A stretch of DNA of 64,000 nt from contig NZ_BAAAUX010000007.1 of the NCBI RefSeq assembly GCF_039534165.1, positions 62,001 through 126,000 of the forward strand. Reading direction: 5' to 3'. The notes beneath the pieces are model-generated. The model was not told the DNA's origin and made no database searches. It saw only the letters and a program-made list of their open reading frames with translations. Below, piece by piece: positions 36,466-44,527 of the stretch; the first letter of the stretch is position 1; each line of letters starts with the position of its first letter. Made by a program: the position numbers and the translations under genes. The stretch comes from Saccharopolyspora_D taberi. GTDB taxonomy: Bacteria; Actinomycetota; Actinomycetes; Mycobacteriales; Pseudonocardiaceae.

Positions 36466-38841
36466 TCAGCCGCTGACGCTGGCGAAGAACCGCTCGATGC
36501 GCTCGTCGCCCGCACCGCGCAGGATCTCGGACGGGTTGCCCTGCCGCAGCACCCGGCCGTTGTCCAGGAACACGACCCAGTCGGCGATGTCGCGGACGAA
36601 CCGCAGCTCGTGGGTGACCACCAGCATGGTCCGGCCCTCCTGCGCCAGGTCCGACATCACCGACAGCACCTCGCCGACCAGCTCCGGGTCCAGCGCCGAG
36701 GTCGGTTCGTCGAACAGCAGCACGCTCGGGTCCATGGCCAGCGCCCGTGCGATCGCCACCCGCTGCTGCTGCCCGCCGGACAGCTCGTGCGGGTAGCGCT
36801 GCCAGTGCTCGGCGAGCCCCACCTTGGTCAGCAGCTCCGCCGCCCGCGCGCGGATCTCCTCCGGCGCGCCGATCCGCAGGTACGACGGCGCGAGCAGCAC
36901 GTTGTCCAGCACGGTCAGGTGCGGGAAGAGGTTGAAGTGCTGGAACACCATGCCCACGTCGCGCCGCTGCGCGGCCAGCTCCCGACCGCTCGCGGGACGC
37001 CCGTCCGGCCGCCTGCCGATGACCCGGCCGCCGACCTCGACCGTGCCCGCGTCGGGCTGTTCCAGGTGGTTGACCACCCGCGCCAGCGTCGACTTCCCCG
37101 AACCCGACGGCCCCACCACCGCGACGACCTCGCCCTGGTGCACCGTGAGGTCGATGCCGTCGAGCGCGACGCGGCCGTTGAAAGACCGGCGCACGCCGCG
37201 GACCCGCACGACCTCGCTGCCCGTGTGCGGGACGCGCCGCCGCGCCATCCGAGGCGTGCCGACGACGTCGAGATCGGCGCCCGGCGAGCTGCCGGACCGG
37301 CCCTCCCGCGCCTTCCGGTTCACGTCCAGCCGCCGTTCGACGACCGCCCGGACGCGGTCGAACAGCGTCACCAGGACCACGTAGAAGATCGCCACCGCCA
37401 GCAGGGTCTCCAGCACCTTGAAGTTCTGCGTGTAGAGCCGCTGCCCGACGAGCAGGATCTCGGCCAGCGAGATCGAGCTGACCAGCGAGGTCAGCTTGAG
37501 GATGGTGATGAACTGGTTGCCCAGCGCGGGCAGCGCGACCCGGAACGCCTGCGGGATCACCACCAGCCGCTGCACCCCCCAGTACGGGATGCCGAGCGCG
37601 CGGGCCGCCTCGCCCTGGCCGACCGACACCGCCTTGAGCCCGCCGCGGTGGATCTCGGCGATGTAGGCGGTTTCGCTGAGCACCAGCGAGACCAGGCCGA
37701 CGACGAACGGGCTGCCCAGCACCGGACGCAGGTCGGGGATCACCTGCGGCAGGTTGTAGACGAAGATCAGCAGCACCAGCAGCGGCAGGCTGCGGAAGAA
37801 CCAGACGTAGGCCGCCGCGGGCGCGCTCAGCACCCGCAGCCGGGAGCGGTTGAGCAGCGCCAGCACCATGCCCAGCACGGTCGCGATGCCCCAGGCCAGC
37901 ACCGCGAGCACGGCGACCATCAGCGCCGCCTTCCACAGCTCGGCGTTGCCGAACAGGCTGAGCGTGTAGGCCCAGTCGAACCCGGGCGCGTCGGCGGCGG
38001 TCCGGTCCCCCAGGTTGGCCCGCACCAGGTCCGGATCGACCGGGCGCAGGTTGTACCGCTGGAGCAGCCGGTCGTAGCCGCCCTCCGCCTTGAACCGCTC
38101 CAGTGCCTGCTCGACCTGCGCCTTGAGCTCCGGATCGCCGTGCGCCAGGCCGATGCCGACCGAGGTCGGGTACAGCAGTTCGGCGCTGCTGATCACCAGC
38201 GCCCGCCCGGAGTGGTCGACGGCCGCCTTGGCGACCGCGGCGTCGGTGGCCTGCGCGTCGAGCTGCCCGGCGATCAGCGCCTGGGTGGCGACCGGATCGC
38301 TGGCGAACTCCCGGACGTCGACCGGCGGCTGCCCCCGGCCCGCGCAGTCCGCGCTCGCCTGCTCGCGGAGCTGGGTGACGATCTGCCCGCCCTTGATCAC
38401 GCCGACCCGGCGGCCGCACAGCTGAGCCGGGGTGACCGGCCGCTCCGCCGAGTCGGAGCGCACCACCAGCGAGTTGCCGGTGGTGAAGTACGGCACGAAG
38501 TCGATCTCGGCGGCGCGCTGCGGGGTGATGTAGAGCGCCGAGATCGCCACGTCGTAGCGGCGCGCCTTCAGCCCGGCGATCAGCTGCTCGAAGCTGGTGT
38601 CGACGAACTCCGGCACCAGCCCCATCCGGGCGGCCAGCTCGCGGTCGAAGTCGATGTCGAACCCGGCGGGGCGGCCGGCGTCGATGCTGTTGTACGGCGG
38701 GTAGGTCAGGTCCACGCCGACGGTGAGCTTGCCGGGCGCGACCAGGTCAGGACCGCCGCCGGGGGTCGCGGCGGTCGGTGCGCAGCCGGTCAGCAGCAGG
38801 GCGATCAGCAGGAGGATGGCGGGTCTCGGGTTGCACCGCAT
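36466..38841 (-). CDS. Three-in-one amino acid ABC importer (receptor-permease-ATPase fusion)
   Basis: 791 residues in one uninterrupted frame. Residues 1-20 are a lipoprotein signal (LLTGC, Cys20); 35-265 are a polar amino acid-binding (SBP_bac_3) domain; about 300-505 are a HisM/GlnP-type permease domain with the EAA loop GQGEAARALGIPYWGVQRLVVIP (408-430); 510-540 are a basic linker; 545-791 are a complete ATPase with Walker A GPSGSGKST (577-585), signature LSGGQQ (687-692), Walker B LLFDEPTS (708-715) and H-loop His744. These parts are normally two or three proteins. As a homodimer it would form a complete importer with two tethered receptors. The ligand is probably a polar or basic amino acid. 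The start has no clear Shine-Dalgarno. Confidence 0.9.
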   Translation of the reverse strand: MRCNPRPAILLLIALLLTGCAPTAATPGGGPDLVAPGKLTVGVDLTYPPYNSIDAGRPAGFDIDFDRELAARMGLVPEFVDTSFEQLIAGLKARRYDVAISALYITPQRAAEIDFVPYFTTGNSLVVRSDSAERPVTPAQLCGRRVGVIKGGQIVTQLREQASADCAGRGQPPVDVREFASDPVATQALIAGQLDAQATDAAVAKAAVDHSGRALVISSAELLYPTSVGIGLAHGDPELKAQVEQALERFKAEGGYDRLLQRYNLRPVDPDLVRANLGDRTAADAPGFDWAYTLSLFGNAELWKAALMVAVLAVLAWGIATVLGMVLALLNRSRLRVLSAPAAAYVWFFRSLPLLVLLIFVYNLPQVIPDLRPVLGSPFVVGLVSLVLSETAYIAEIHRGGLKAVSVGQGEAARALGIPYWGVQRLVVIPQAFRVALPALGNQFITILKLTSLVSSISLAEILLVGQRLYTQNFKVLETLLAVAIFYVVLVTLFDRVRAVVERRLDVNRKAREGRSGSSPGADLDVVGTPRMARRRVPHTGSEVVRVRGVRRSFNGRVALDGIDLTVHQGEVVAVVGPSGSGKSTLARVVNHLEQPDAGTVEVGGRVIGRRPDGRPASGRELAAQRRDVGMVFQHFNLFPHLTVLDNVLLAPSYLRIGAPEEIRARAAELLTKVGLAEHWQRYPHELSGGQQQRVAIARALAMDPSVLLFDEPTSALDPELVGEVLSVMSDLAQEGRTMLVVTHELRFVRDIADWVVFLDNGRVLRQGNPSEILRGAGDERIERFFASVSG

Positions 38842-38981
38842 AGCGCTGTGTTCCGCTCCCGGGTTGGCTTGCAGGGCATCGTGCGTGGTTTCCGATCGTG
38901 ATCATGCCAGCACGCTCCGACACCTGTACGCGGTACGTTCGCATCCGAGGAGTTCCCGATCGGCGAACGGAGTGAGCGAAG

Positions 38982-39833
38982 TTGAACGAGCGGGCAGCCG
39001 CGTACCAGGCCACCGAGGGTGGCGCGCTCGACGTCGACACCGGTTTCTACGACCGGGTGGCAGTCGCCCCCGGCACCCATGAGCTCGTCGAGTCGTTCGA
39101 GGTCCCGATCCGGTCCGGGCGCGCGTGGCACGTGCCCGCCGGACACCTGTGCCGGATCGTCTCGGTCGCCGGGCCGCAGGTCGGCGACCTGAACGTCTGG
39201 AACGCCCACGACCCGCGGGAGCGGATGTGGGCCGCCCGCACCCGCCAGCTCCAGCGCGCGCACATCAGCACCTACGACCGGATCTGGTCCACGCTGCCGT
39301 TCCTGCGCCCGCTGCTGACCGTCACGGCCGACTCGCTGGCCGGGTACGGGGAGGACGAGCACGGCGGGCGGGTGCACGACCTGCTCGGCAGCCGCTGCGA
39401 CCCGTACGTGAACCGGATGCTCACCGGCGAGGACTTCGACTTCCACTGCCACTCGAACCTGACCAGGGCGGTGCTGCCGCACGGGCTGACCGAGTTCGAC
39501 GTGCACGACGTGCTCAACGTCTTCCAGTGCACCGGGCTCAACGACGAGGACCGGTACTTCATGAAGGCTTCTCCGGCCCGGGCCGGGGACTACTTCGAGT
39601 TCTTCGCCGAGATCGACCTGCTGCTCGCGTTGTCGACCTGTCCCGGCGGGGATCTGTCGGTGCCGTTGTGGGGGCCGGAGGCCCGGGATCCGCTGGAGGT
39701 TTGCCGGCCTCTCGGGGTGGAGGTTTACCGGGCGGAGGCGGGGCTTTTGGAGGGGTGGGCTTCGCCGCCTCGCGCTGCTTACCGGAACCTGCACGGGGTT
39801 CGGCGTCCTGAGTGGACCGACGTGGGCCGGTGA
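38982..39833 (+). CDS. DUF1989 (urea carboxylase-associated) family protein
   Basis: 283 residues from a TTG with GGAG 8 nt upstream. Matches the DUF1989 family in HVPAGHLCRIVSVAGPQVGDLNVWNAHDP, CDPYVNRMLTG and CHSNLTRAVLPHGL, with Cys/His/Asp residues (FHCHSN, FQCTGL) that could form the active or metal site. Characterised DUF1989 proteins include carboxyguanidine deiminase subunits, and others accompany urea carboxylase. No carboxylase is present here. It diverges from the amino acid importer, separated by 140 bp, suggesting that imported nitrogen compounds are its substrates (inference). The C-terminal extension after about residue 230 is variable. Confidence 0.82.
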   Translation: MNERAAAYQATEGGALDVDTGFYDRVAVAPGTHELVESFEVPIRSGRAWHVPAGHLCRIVSVAGPQVGDLNVWNAHDPRERMWAARTRQLQRAHISTYDRIWSTLPFLRPLLTVTADSLAGYGEDEHGGRVHDLLGSRCDPYVNRMLTGEDFDFHCHSNLTRAVLPHGLTEFDVHDVLNVFQCTGLNDEDRYFMKASPARAGDYFEFFAEIDLLLALSTCPGGDLSVPLWGPEARDPLEVCRPLGVEVYRAEAGLLEGWASPPRAAYRNLHGVRRPEWTDVGR

Positions 39834-39840
39834 TTGGGCA

Positions 39841-39860
39841 CGGTTCGGTTGGGGTGGTTC
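39841..39860. repeat. 20-bp direct repeat, right copy
   Basis: Identical to 33081-33100. It lies between the DUF1989 stop and the NOS stop, so the two copies bracket the whole ABC/DUF1989 block. Confidence 0.85.
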
Positions 39861-39868
39861 CGCTCCCG

Positions 39869-41098
39869 CTAAGCGAACCGCGGTGGTCCGCCGTGCAAGG
39901 CGCGTCTTGTCGCGTCGTCGTCGGTGAAGAAGTCCGGTAGCTGGCGGTCGTTGTCGTAGTAGCGGTGGAAGACCGGGGTCTGGGCGCCCGACATCGGGGG
40001 GACGATCCAGCTCCAGTCCACCGGGCACTTCCGGCCCGCCGACTCCTCCCTCGCCAGGTGGGTCAGGAAGCGGTGGGACTCCGTGTGGTGGTCGGTGATC
40101 GTCACCCCGGCCTCGTGGTACGAGTGCTGGACCGCTCGGGTCAGTTCCACCAGTGCCCGGTCTCGCCACAGGGTGTCTTCGCGCGAGGTGTCCAGGCCGA
40201 GGCGTTCCGCCAGCATCGGCACCAGGTCGTAGCGGTCGGGGTCGGCCAGGTTCCTCGCTCCGATCTCGGTTCCCATGTACCAGCCGTTGAACGGCGCCGC
40301 CGGGTAGGAGACTCCGCCGATCGACAGGCGCATGTTGCTGATCACCGGGACCGCGTGCCAGCGCAGGCCCAGGGCGCCGAACCACGGCAGGTCCGGGTGG
40401 GTCAGCGGCACCTCCCGCACCACGTCCGCGGGCAGCGCGAACATGTGCGGGCCCTCGTCCAGGGTTTCCACCACCAGCGGGAGAACGTCGAAGGCTCCCG
40501 GTTCGCGCGGCGGTCGCCAGCCGAAGCTGCGGACCGCCGCGGTGAAACCCGTGTAGCGGGGATCACCGAGCACGCTGCCGTCGCGGCGCTGGTACCCGGC
40601 GTAGCGGATCAGCTGTTCGTTCCAGATGCGCGGCGCCGGTCTGCGCGGTGTCTCCGGCGGGAAGATGCTGATCACCGGGCGGATCTTGCCGTTGTTGGTG
40701 GCCATCCGGAGGTGCTGCACGCAGTGCGCCGCCACCCCGGAGACCGTGTGCACGTCCCGCAGGTCGCGGACCTTCAGGCTCTTCCAGTACAGGCGCCCGA
40801 TGCACCGCGCGCTGTTGCGCCACGCCACCCTGGCACCGAAGGTCAGCTCCGCCTCGGTGTGCCGGTAGGTGCCGACGGTGTCCACTTCGTACCGCATGCG
40901 GTCGAGCCGCTGCTGCAACGAACCGGAATCCCGGTTCTCCGCGTGGAACATCCGGAGGAACTCCTCGGCTTCGGCGACGTCCACCGCTTTCGCCTGCGCC
41001 GAGCGGAGATTGGTGACGCGGAGCCGCCTGGTCGGCTGCGAAGCCCTGCTCGCACCGGAGAAGAACGACTCCGGCGCTTCGCCACTCACCCTGAACAC
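39869..41098 (-). CDS. nos: Bacterial nitric oxide synthase, oxygenase domain only
   Basis: 409 residues. Heme-thiolate Cys99 in WRNSARCIGR (93-102), arginine-binding Glu278 in GWYMGTEIGARN (272-283), and the pterin/dimer region WSWIVPPMSG (362-371). No FMN/FAD reductase domain is present, as in Bacillus and Staphylococcus NOS, so electrons must come from other reductases. It oxidises L-arginine to NO and citrulline. The N-terminus is about 30 residues longer than in Bacillus enzymes. TAACGT lies 7 nt before the GTG, so the mRNA is probably leaderless. It lies 48 bp behind ftsQ, in the place normally held by ftsZ. Confidence 0.95.
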   Translation of the reverse strand: MFRVSGEAPESFFSGASRASQPTRRLRVTNLRSAQAKAVDVAEAEEFLRMFHAENRDSGSLQQRLDRMRYEVDTVGTYRHTEAELTFGARVAWRNSARCIGRLYWKSLKVRDLRDVHTVSGVAAHCVQHLRMATNNGKIRPVISIFPPETPRRPAPRIWNEQLIRYAGYQRRDGSVLGDPRYTGFTAAVRSFGWRPPREPGAFDVLPLVVETLDEGPHMFALPADVVREVPLTHPDLPWFGALGLRWHAVPVISNMRLSIGGVSYPAAPFNGWYMGTEIGARNLADPDRYDLVPMLAERLGLDTSREDTLWRDRALVELTRAVQHSYHEAGVTITDHHTESHRFLTHLAREESAGRKCPVDWSWIVPPMSGAQTPVFHRYYDNDRQLPDFFTDDDATRRALHGGPPRFA

Positions 41099-41105
41099 AG
41101 GTCAC

Positions 41106-41111
41106 ACGTTA
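41106..41111 (-). promoter_or_regulatory. -10 box of leaderless nos transcript
   Basis: TAACGT on the minus strand, 7 nt before the GTG at 41098, inside the 48-bp ftsQ-nos gap. nos therefore probably has its own promoter and is not only read through from the division operon. Confidence 0.5.
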
Positions 41112-41146
41112 GCGCGACGAAGCCGATCTTGAGCGGCAGCCGGTCC

Positions 41147-41899
41147 TTACCTGCCGACAGTCGGCAGCGCCGTGCTGGACACGTCGTAGACCCGGCCCGG
41201 CCGGGTCAGCAGCGGCTGGAGGATGGCCGCCTTCCGCGCCGAATCGCGCACGTCGCCCCAGTGCACCTCGCGGTCGCCCCGCAGCTGGAGGCGCAGGTCG
41301 CGCTGGTTGTCGGCGACCACCGCGAGCACCTCCGACCGCACCTGCGGCGGCAGCGAGGTCAGCACCGCCATCCCACCGCGCACCGCGGGATCGTCCGGCG
41401 CCTGCGAGCGCGCCTCCAGCCGCGGCAGGTCGGCGGGCGCCTGCGGCGCCTGGTCGAACGGCACGCCCGCCGCGTCGATCAGCTGGAACCCGGTCTCGGT
41501 CACCCGGTACGCCACCGGCAGCCGCTCCTCGACCACCAGCCGCACCGTCGACGGCCACGACAGCTCCACCTTCGCCGCCGCCACCTTCGGCAGCGCGCTC
41601 AGCCGCGAGCCGATCTCCTCGGAGTCGACCCGCAGCATCGGCTCGCCCAGCTGCACCCCGGCCGCGGACAGCACCTCCTGCTCGGTGAGCTTCGAAGTGC
41701 CCTCGACCCGCACGGTCCGGACGCCCAGCAGCGGCGTGAAGTACCCGACGACCACCAGCAGCGTCACCAGCGCCAGCACCGCCAGGACCACCCACCGACC
41801 CCAGCCGCGGGCCGCCACGCCACCGCGCACCGGCCGTCCCCCGGTGCTGCGGCGCACCCCGGGACGAGCGGTGCTGCGGTCGCGCGACGGGGCGTTCAT
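41147..41899 (-). CDS. ftsQ: Cell division protein FtsQ
   Basis: 250 residues: a basic cytosolic tail, one transmembrane helix (about 34-55), a POTRA domain (VRTVRVEGTSKLTEQEVLSAAGVQLGEPMLRVD, 60-92) and the FtsQ beta domain (STVRLVVEERLPVAYR, FQLIDAAGVPF). Links FtsB/FtsL to the division machinery. It is the last dcw gene before the interruption. Confidence 0.94.
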   Translation of the reverse strand: MNAPSRDRSTARPGVRRSTGGRPVRGGVAARGWGRWVVLAVLALVTLLVVVGYFTPLLGVRTVRVEGTSKLTEQEVLSAAGVQLGEPMLRVDSEEIGSRLSALPKVAAAKVELSWPSTVRLVVEERLPVAYRVTETGFQLIDAAGVPFDQAPQAPADLPRLEARSQAPDDPAVRGGMAVLTSLPPQVRSEVLAVVADNQRDLRLQLRGDREVHWGDVRDSARKAAILQPLLTRPGRVYDVSSTALPTVGR

Positions 41900-41927
41900 C
41901 CCGCCGCACCCCCTCGGCCGGGCGAGC

Positions 41928-43397
41928 TCATTCGTCCTCCTCCGCGCCCCGCTCGCGGTCGATCTCGGCCAGGATCTCCGGGCCCAGCATGGTCACGTCC
42001 CCGGCACCCATGGTCAGCACCAGGTCACCGGGCCCGACCAGCCCAGCCACCAGCGGCGCGGCAGCGCTCAGCGACGGCTCGTAGTGCACCCGCTCCGCGG
42101 GCAGCGGCACGTCGCCCGCGATCAGCTCACCGGTCACACCCGGCTGCGGGTCCTCGCGGGCGCCGAACACGTCGAGCACGACGACCTCGTCGGCGAGCCC
42201 CAGCGCGGTCGCGAACTCCGCCGCGAACGCCGCGGTCCGCGAGTACAGGTGCGGCTGGAACACCACGACCAGCCGGCCGTCCCCGACCACCGGCCGGGCC
42301 GCGCGCAGCTGCGCGTCCACCTCCGTCGGGTGGTGGGCGTAGTCGTCGTAGACCCGCACCCCGTCGGCGCGGCCCTTGAACTCGAAGCGCCTGCGGACCC
42401 CGCCGAACGCGGCCAGCCCCTCCAGCAGCCCCTCCAGCGGGGCGCCCAGCTCCAGCCCGGCCAGCACGGCGGCGACCGCGTTGCCCGCCATGTGCTCGCC
42501 CGGCACCGACACCACGACGTCGACCAGCCGGCCCGTGAGCTCCACGGTCACCACGCCCGAGCTGTGCTCCGGCCGGTAACCGACCATCCGCGCGTCGGAA
42601 TCGCCGGTGACCGCGTGCCCGTAGCGGCGCACCCGGACGCCCTCGGCCTCGGCGCGGTCGGCCAGCAGCGCCGCGCCCGGGTCGTCGGCGCAGGCGATCA
42701 GCACCCCGCCCGGCTCGATCCGCTCCACGAACCGCTCGAAGACCGCCGTGTACGCCTCGGCCGTGCCGTGGTGGTCGAGGTGGTCGGGCTCGACGTTGGT
42801 CACCACCGCCACCGACGGCGCGAAGACCAGGAACGAACCGTCGCTCTCGTCGGCCTCGGCCACGAAGATCCCGCCGTCGCCGTGGTGGGCGTTCGCGCCG
42901 GACTCGTTGAGGTCGCCGCCGATCGCGAACGACGGGTCCAGCCTGCAGTGCTGCAACGCCACGGTCAGCATCGACGTCGTCGACGTCTTGCCGTGGGTGC
43001 CCGCGACGCAGGCGACCCGGTGGTCGGCCATCAGCGCGGCCAGCGCCTCGGCCCGGCGCAGCACCGGGATCCCGCGCTCCTGCGCGGCGACCAGCTCGGC
43101 GTTGTCCCGGCGGATCGCGGTGGACACCACGATCGCGCTCGGGTCCTGGTCGAACTGGTCGAGGTTGTCGGCCTGGTGCCCGAGCGCGATCCGAGCGCCC
43201 TGCGCCCGCAGCGCGAGCACGGTGCGCGAGTCCTTGGCGTCCGAACCCGACACCTGCTGCCCGCGGGCCAGCAGGATGCGCGCGATGCCGCTCATGCCGG
43301 CCCCGCCGATGCCGACCAGGTGCATCCGCTCCAGCAGACCAGCCACGTCCGAAGTGGACGGATCCAGCCGCGGCTCGCCGACCGCGTCGGTCCTCAT
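41928..43397 (-). CDS. murC: UDP-N-acetylmuramate-L-alanine ligase
   Basis: 489 residues. Three Mur ligase domains: N-terminal Rossmann (HLVGIGGAGMSGIARILLARG), central ATPase with GTHGKTSTTSML, and C-terminal domain (VYDDYAHHPTEV). Adds the first amino acid of the peptidoglycan stem. The ATG overlaps the murG stop (ATGA). Confidence 0.97.
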   Translation of the reverse strand: MRTDAVGEPRLDPSTSDVAGLLERMHLVGIGGAGMSGIARILLARGQQVSGSDAKDSRTVLALRAQGARIALGHQADNLDQFDQDPSAIVVSTAIRRDNAELVAAQERGIPVLRRAEALAALMADHRVACVAGTHGKTSTTSMLTVALQHCRLDPSFAIGGDLNESGANAHHGDGGIFVAEADESDGSFLVFAPSVAVVTNVEPDHLDHHGTAEAYTAVFERFVERIEPGGVLIACADDPGAALLADRAEAEGVRVRRYGHAVTGDSDARMVGYRPEHSSGVVTVELTGRLVDVVVSVPGEHMAGNAVAAVLAGLELGAPLEGLLEGLAAFGGVRRRFEFKGRADGVRVYDDYAHHPTEVDAQLRAARPVVGDGRLVVVFQPHLYSRTAAFAAEFATALGLADEVVVLDVFGAREDPQPGVTGELIAGDVPLPAERVHYEPSLSAAAPLVAGLVGPGDLVLTMGAGDVTMLGPEILAEIDRERGAEEDE

Positions 43398-44527
43398 CGC
43401 CCGGCCACCTCCAGCACGATCTGCGCGAGCACGCGGTCCGCCTCGCGGTGCCCGGTGCTCAGCGTCGCCCGGGTCATCTCCTGCAGCCGCTGCGCGTCCC
43501 GCGCCAGCGGCAGCACTTCCTCGACCACCCGCTGCGGGGTCATCTCCTCGTCCGACACCAGCCGCGCGCCACCCGCGGTGACCACCGGCTGCGCGTTGAG
43601 CGCCTGCTCGCCGTTGCCGTGCGGCAGCGGCACGAACACCGCGGGCAGGCCGACCGCCGACACCTCGGCCACGGTCATCGCGCCGGACCGGCAGACCACC
43701 AGGTCGGCCGCCGCGTAGGCCAGGTCCATCCGCTCCAGGTACGGCACCGCCGTGTACTGCGGCGCGCCCGGAACCTGTTGCACCGCAAGGGTGTTCTTCG
43801 GCCCGTGCGCGTGCAGCACGCCGATGCCCGAGCGGCCCAGCGCCTCGGCGGCGCCGGAGAACGCGTTGTTCAGCGTGCGGGCGCCCTGCGATCCGCCGAA
43901 GACCAGGATCGTCGGCGCGTGCGGGTGCAGGCCGAAGAACTGCCGCGCCTGCATGCGCAGCGCCATCCGGTCCAGCCGCGTGATCGACTCCCGCAGCGGG
44001 ATGCCGATCGTCTGCGCCCCGCTCAGCCCGCTGTCCGGGGTCGCCGACAGCACCCGTTCGGCGAATTTCGCGCCGACCTTGTTCGCCAGCCCCGCCCGCG
44101 CGTTGGCCTCGTGCACCACGATCGGGAGGCGGCCCCGGGCCGCCAGGTAGGCGGGCAGCGACACGTAACCGCCGAACCCGACCACCACGTCGGCCCCGAC
44201 CCGCTCCAGCACGGCCCGGGTCTGCCTGACCGACTCCCGCACCTTCAGCGGCAGCTTCAGCAGGTCCACGTTCGGCTTGCGCGGCATCGGCACCGGCGGC
44301 ACCAGCTCCAGCGGGTAGCCCCTGGCCGGGACCAGCCGGTTCTCCAGTCCGCGCTCGGTGCCGAGCGCGGTGATCCGCGCGTCCGGCCGCAGCCGCCGCA
44401 CCGCGTCGGCCAGCGCCAGCGCGGGTTCGATGTGGCCCGCGGTCCCACCCCCGGCCACCACGACCGACGGCGCCCGCCGCGCCATGGCGTCACCCGCGCC
44501 GTAACCGGCCGCTTGCTGCCCGCTCAA
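43394..44527 (-). CDS. murG: Lipid II synthase MurG (GT28)
   Basis: 377 residues from the TTG at 44527. AGGAGG lies 6 nt upstream and the TTG overlaps the ftsW stop as TTGA; the first ATG, 14 codons later, has no such support. Motifs are VVVAGGGTAGHIEPALALADA, VVGFGGYVSLPAYLAA and VLVFGGSQGARTLN. It transfers GlcNAc from UDP-GlcNAc onto lipid I at the inner membrane face. Confidence 0.95.
   Translation of the reverse strand: MSGQQAAGYGAGDAMARRAPSVVVAGGGTAGHIEPALALADAVRRLRPDARITALGTERGLENRLVPARGYPLELVPPVPMPRKPNVDLLKLPLKVRESVRQTRAVLERVGADVVVGFGGYVSLPAYLAARGRLPIVVHEANARAGLANKVGAKFAERVLSATPDSGLSGAQTIGIPLRESITRLDRMALRMQARQFFGLHPHAPTILVFGGSQGARTLNNAFSGAAEALGRSGIGVLHAHGPKNTLAVQQVPGAPQYTAVPYLERMDLAYAAADLVVCRSGAMTVAEVSAVGLPAVFVPLPHGNGEQALNAQPVVTAGGARLVSDEEMTPQRVVEEVLPLARDAQRLQEMTRATLSTGHREADRVLAQIVLEVAGR

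Noticed and set aside
36466..38841. Assembly frameshift fusing separate ABC genes
   Set aside because: The reading frame has coherent domains, a proper linker and no loss of conserved residues at the joins, so a real fusion is preferred, although reads should be checked.
33081..39860. Integrative element with attL/attR sites
   Set aside because: No integrase, transposase or tRNA gene was found in or near the interval. The direct repeat is reported without claiming an integrative element.
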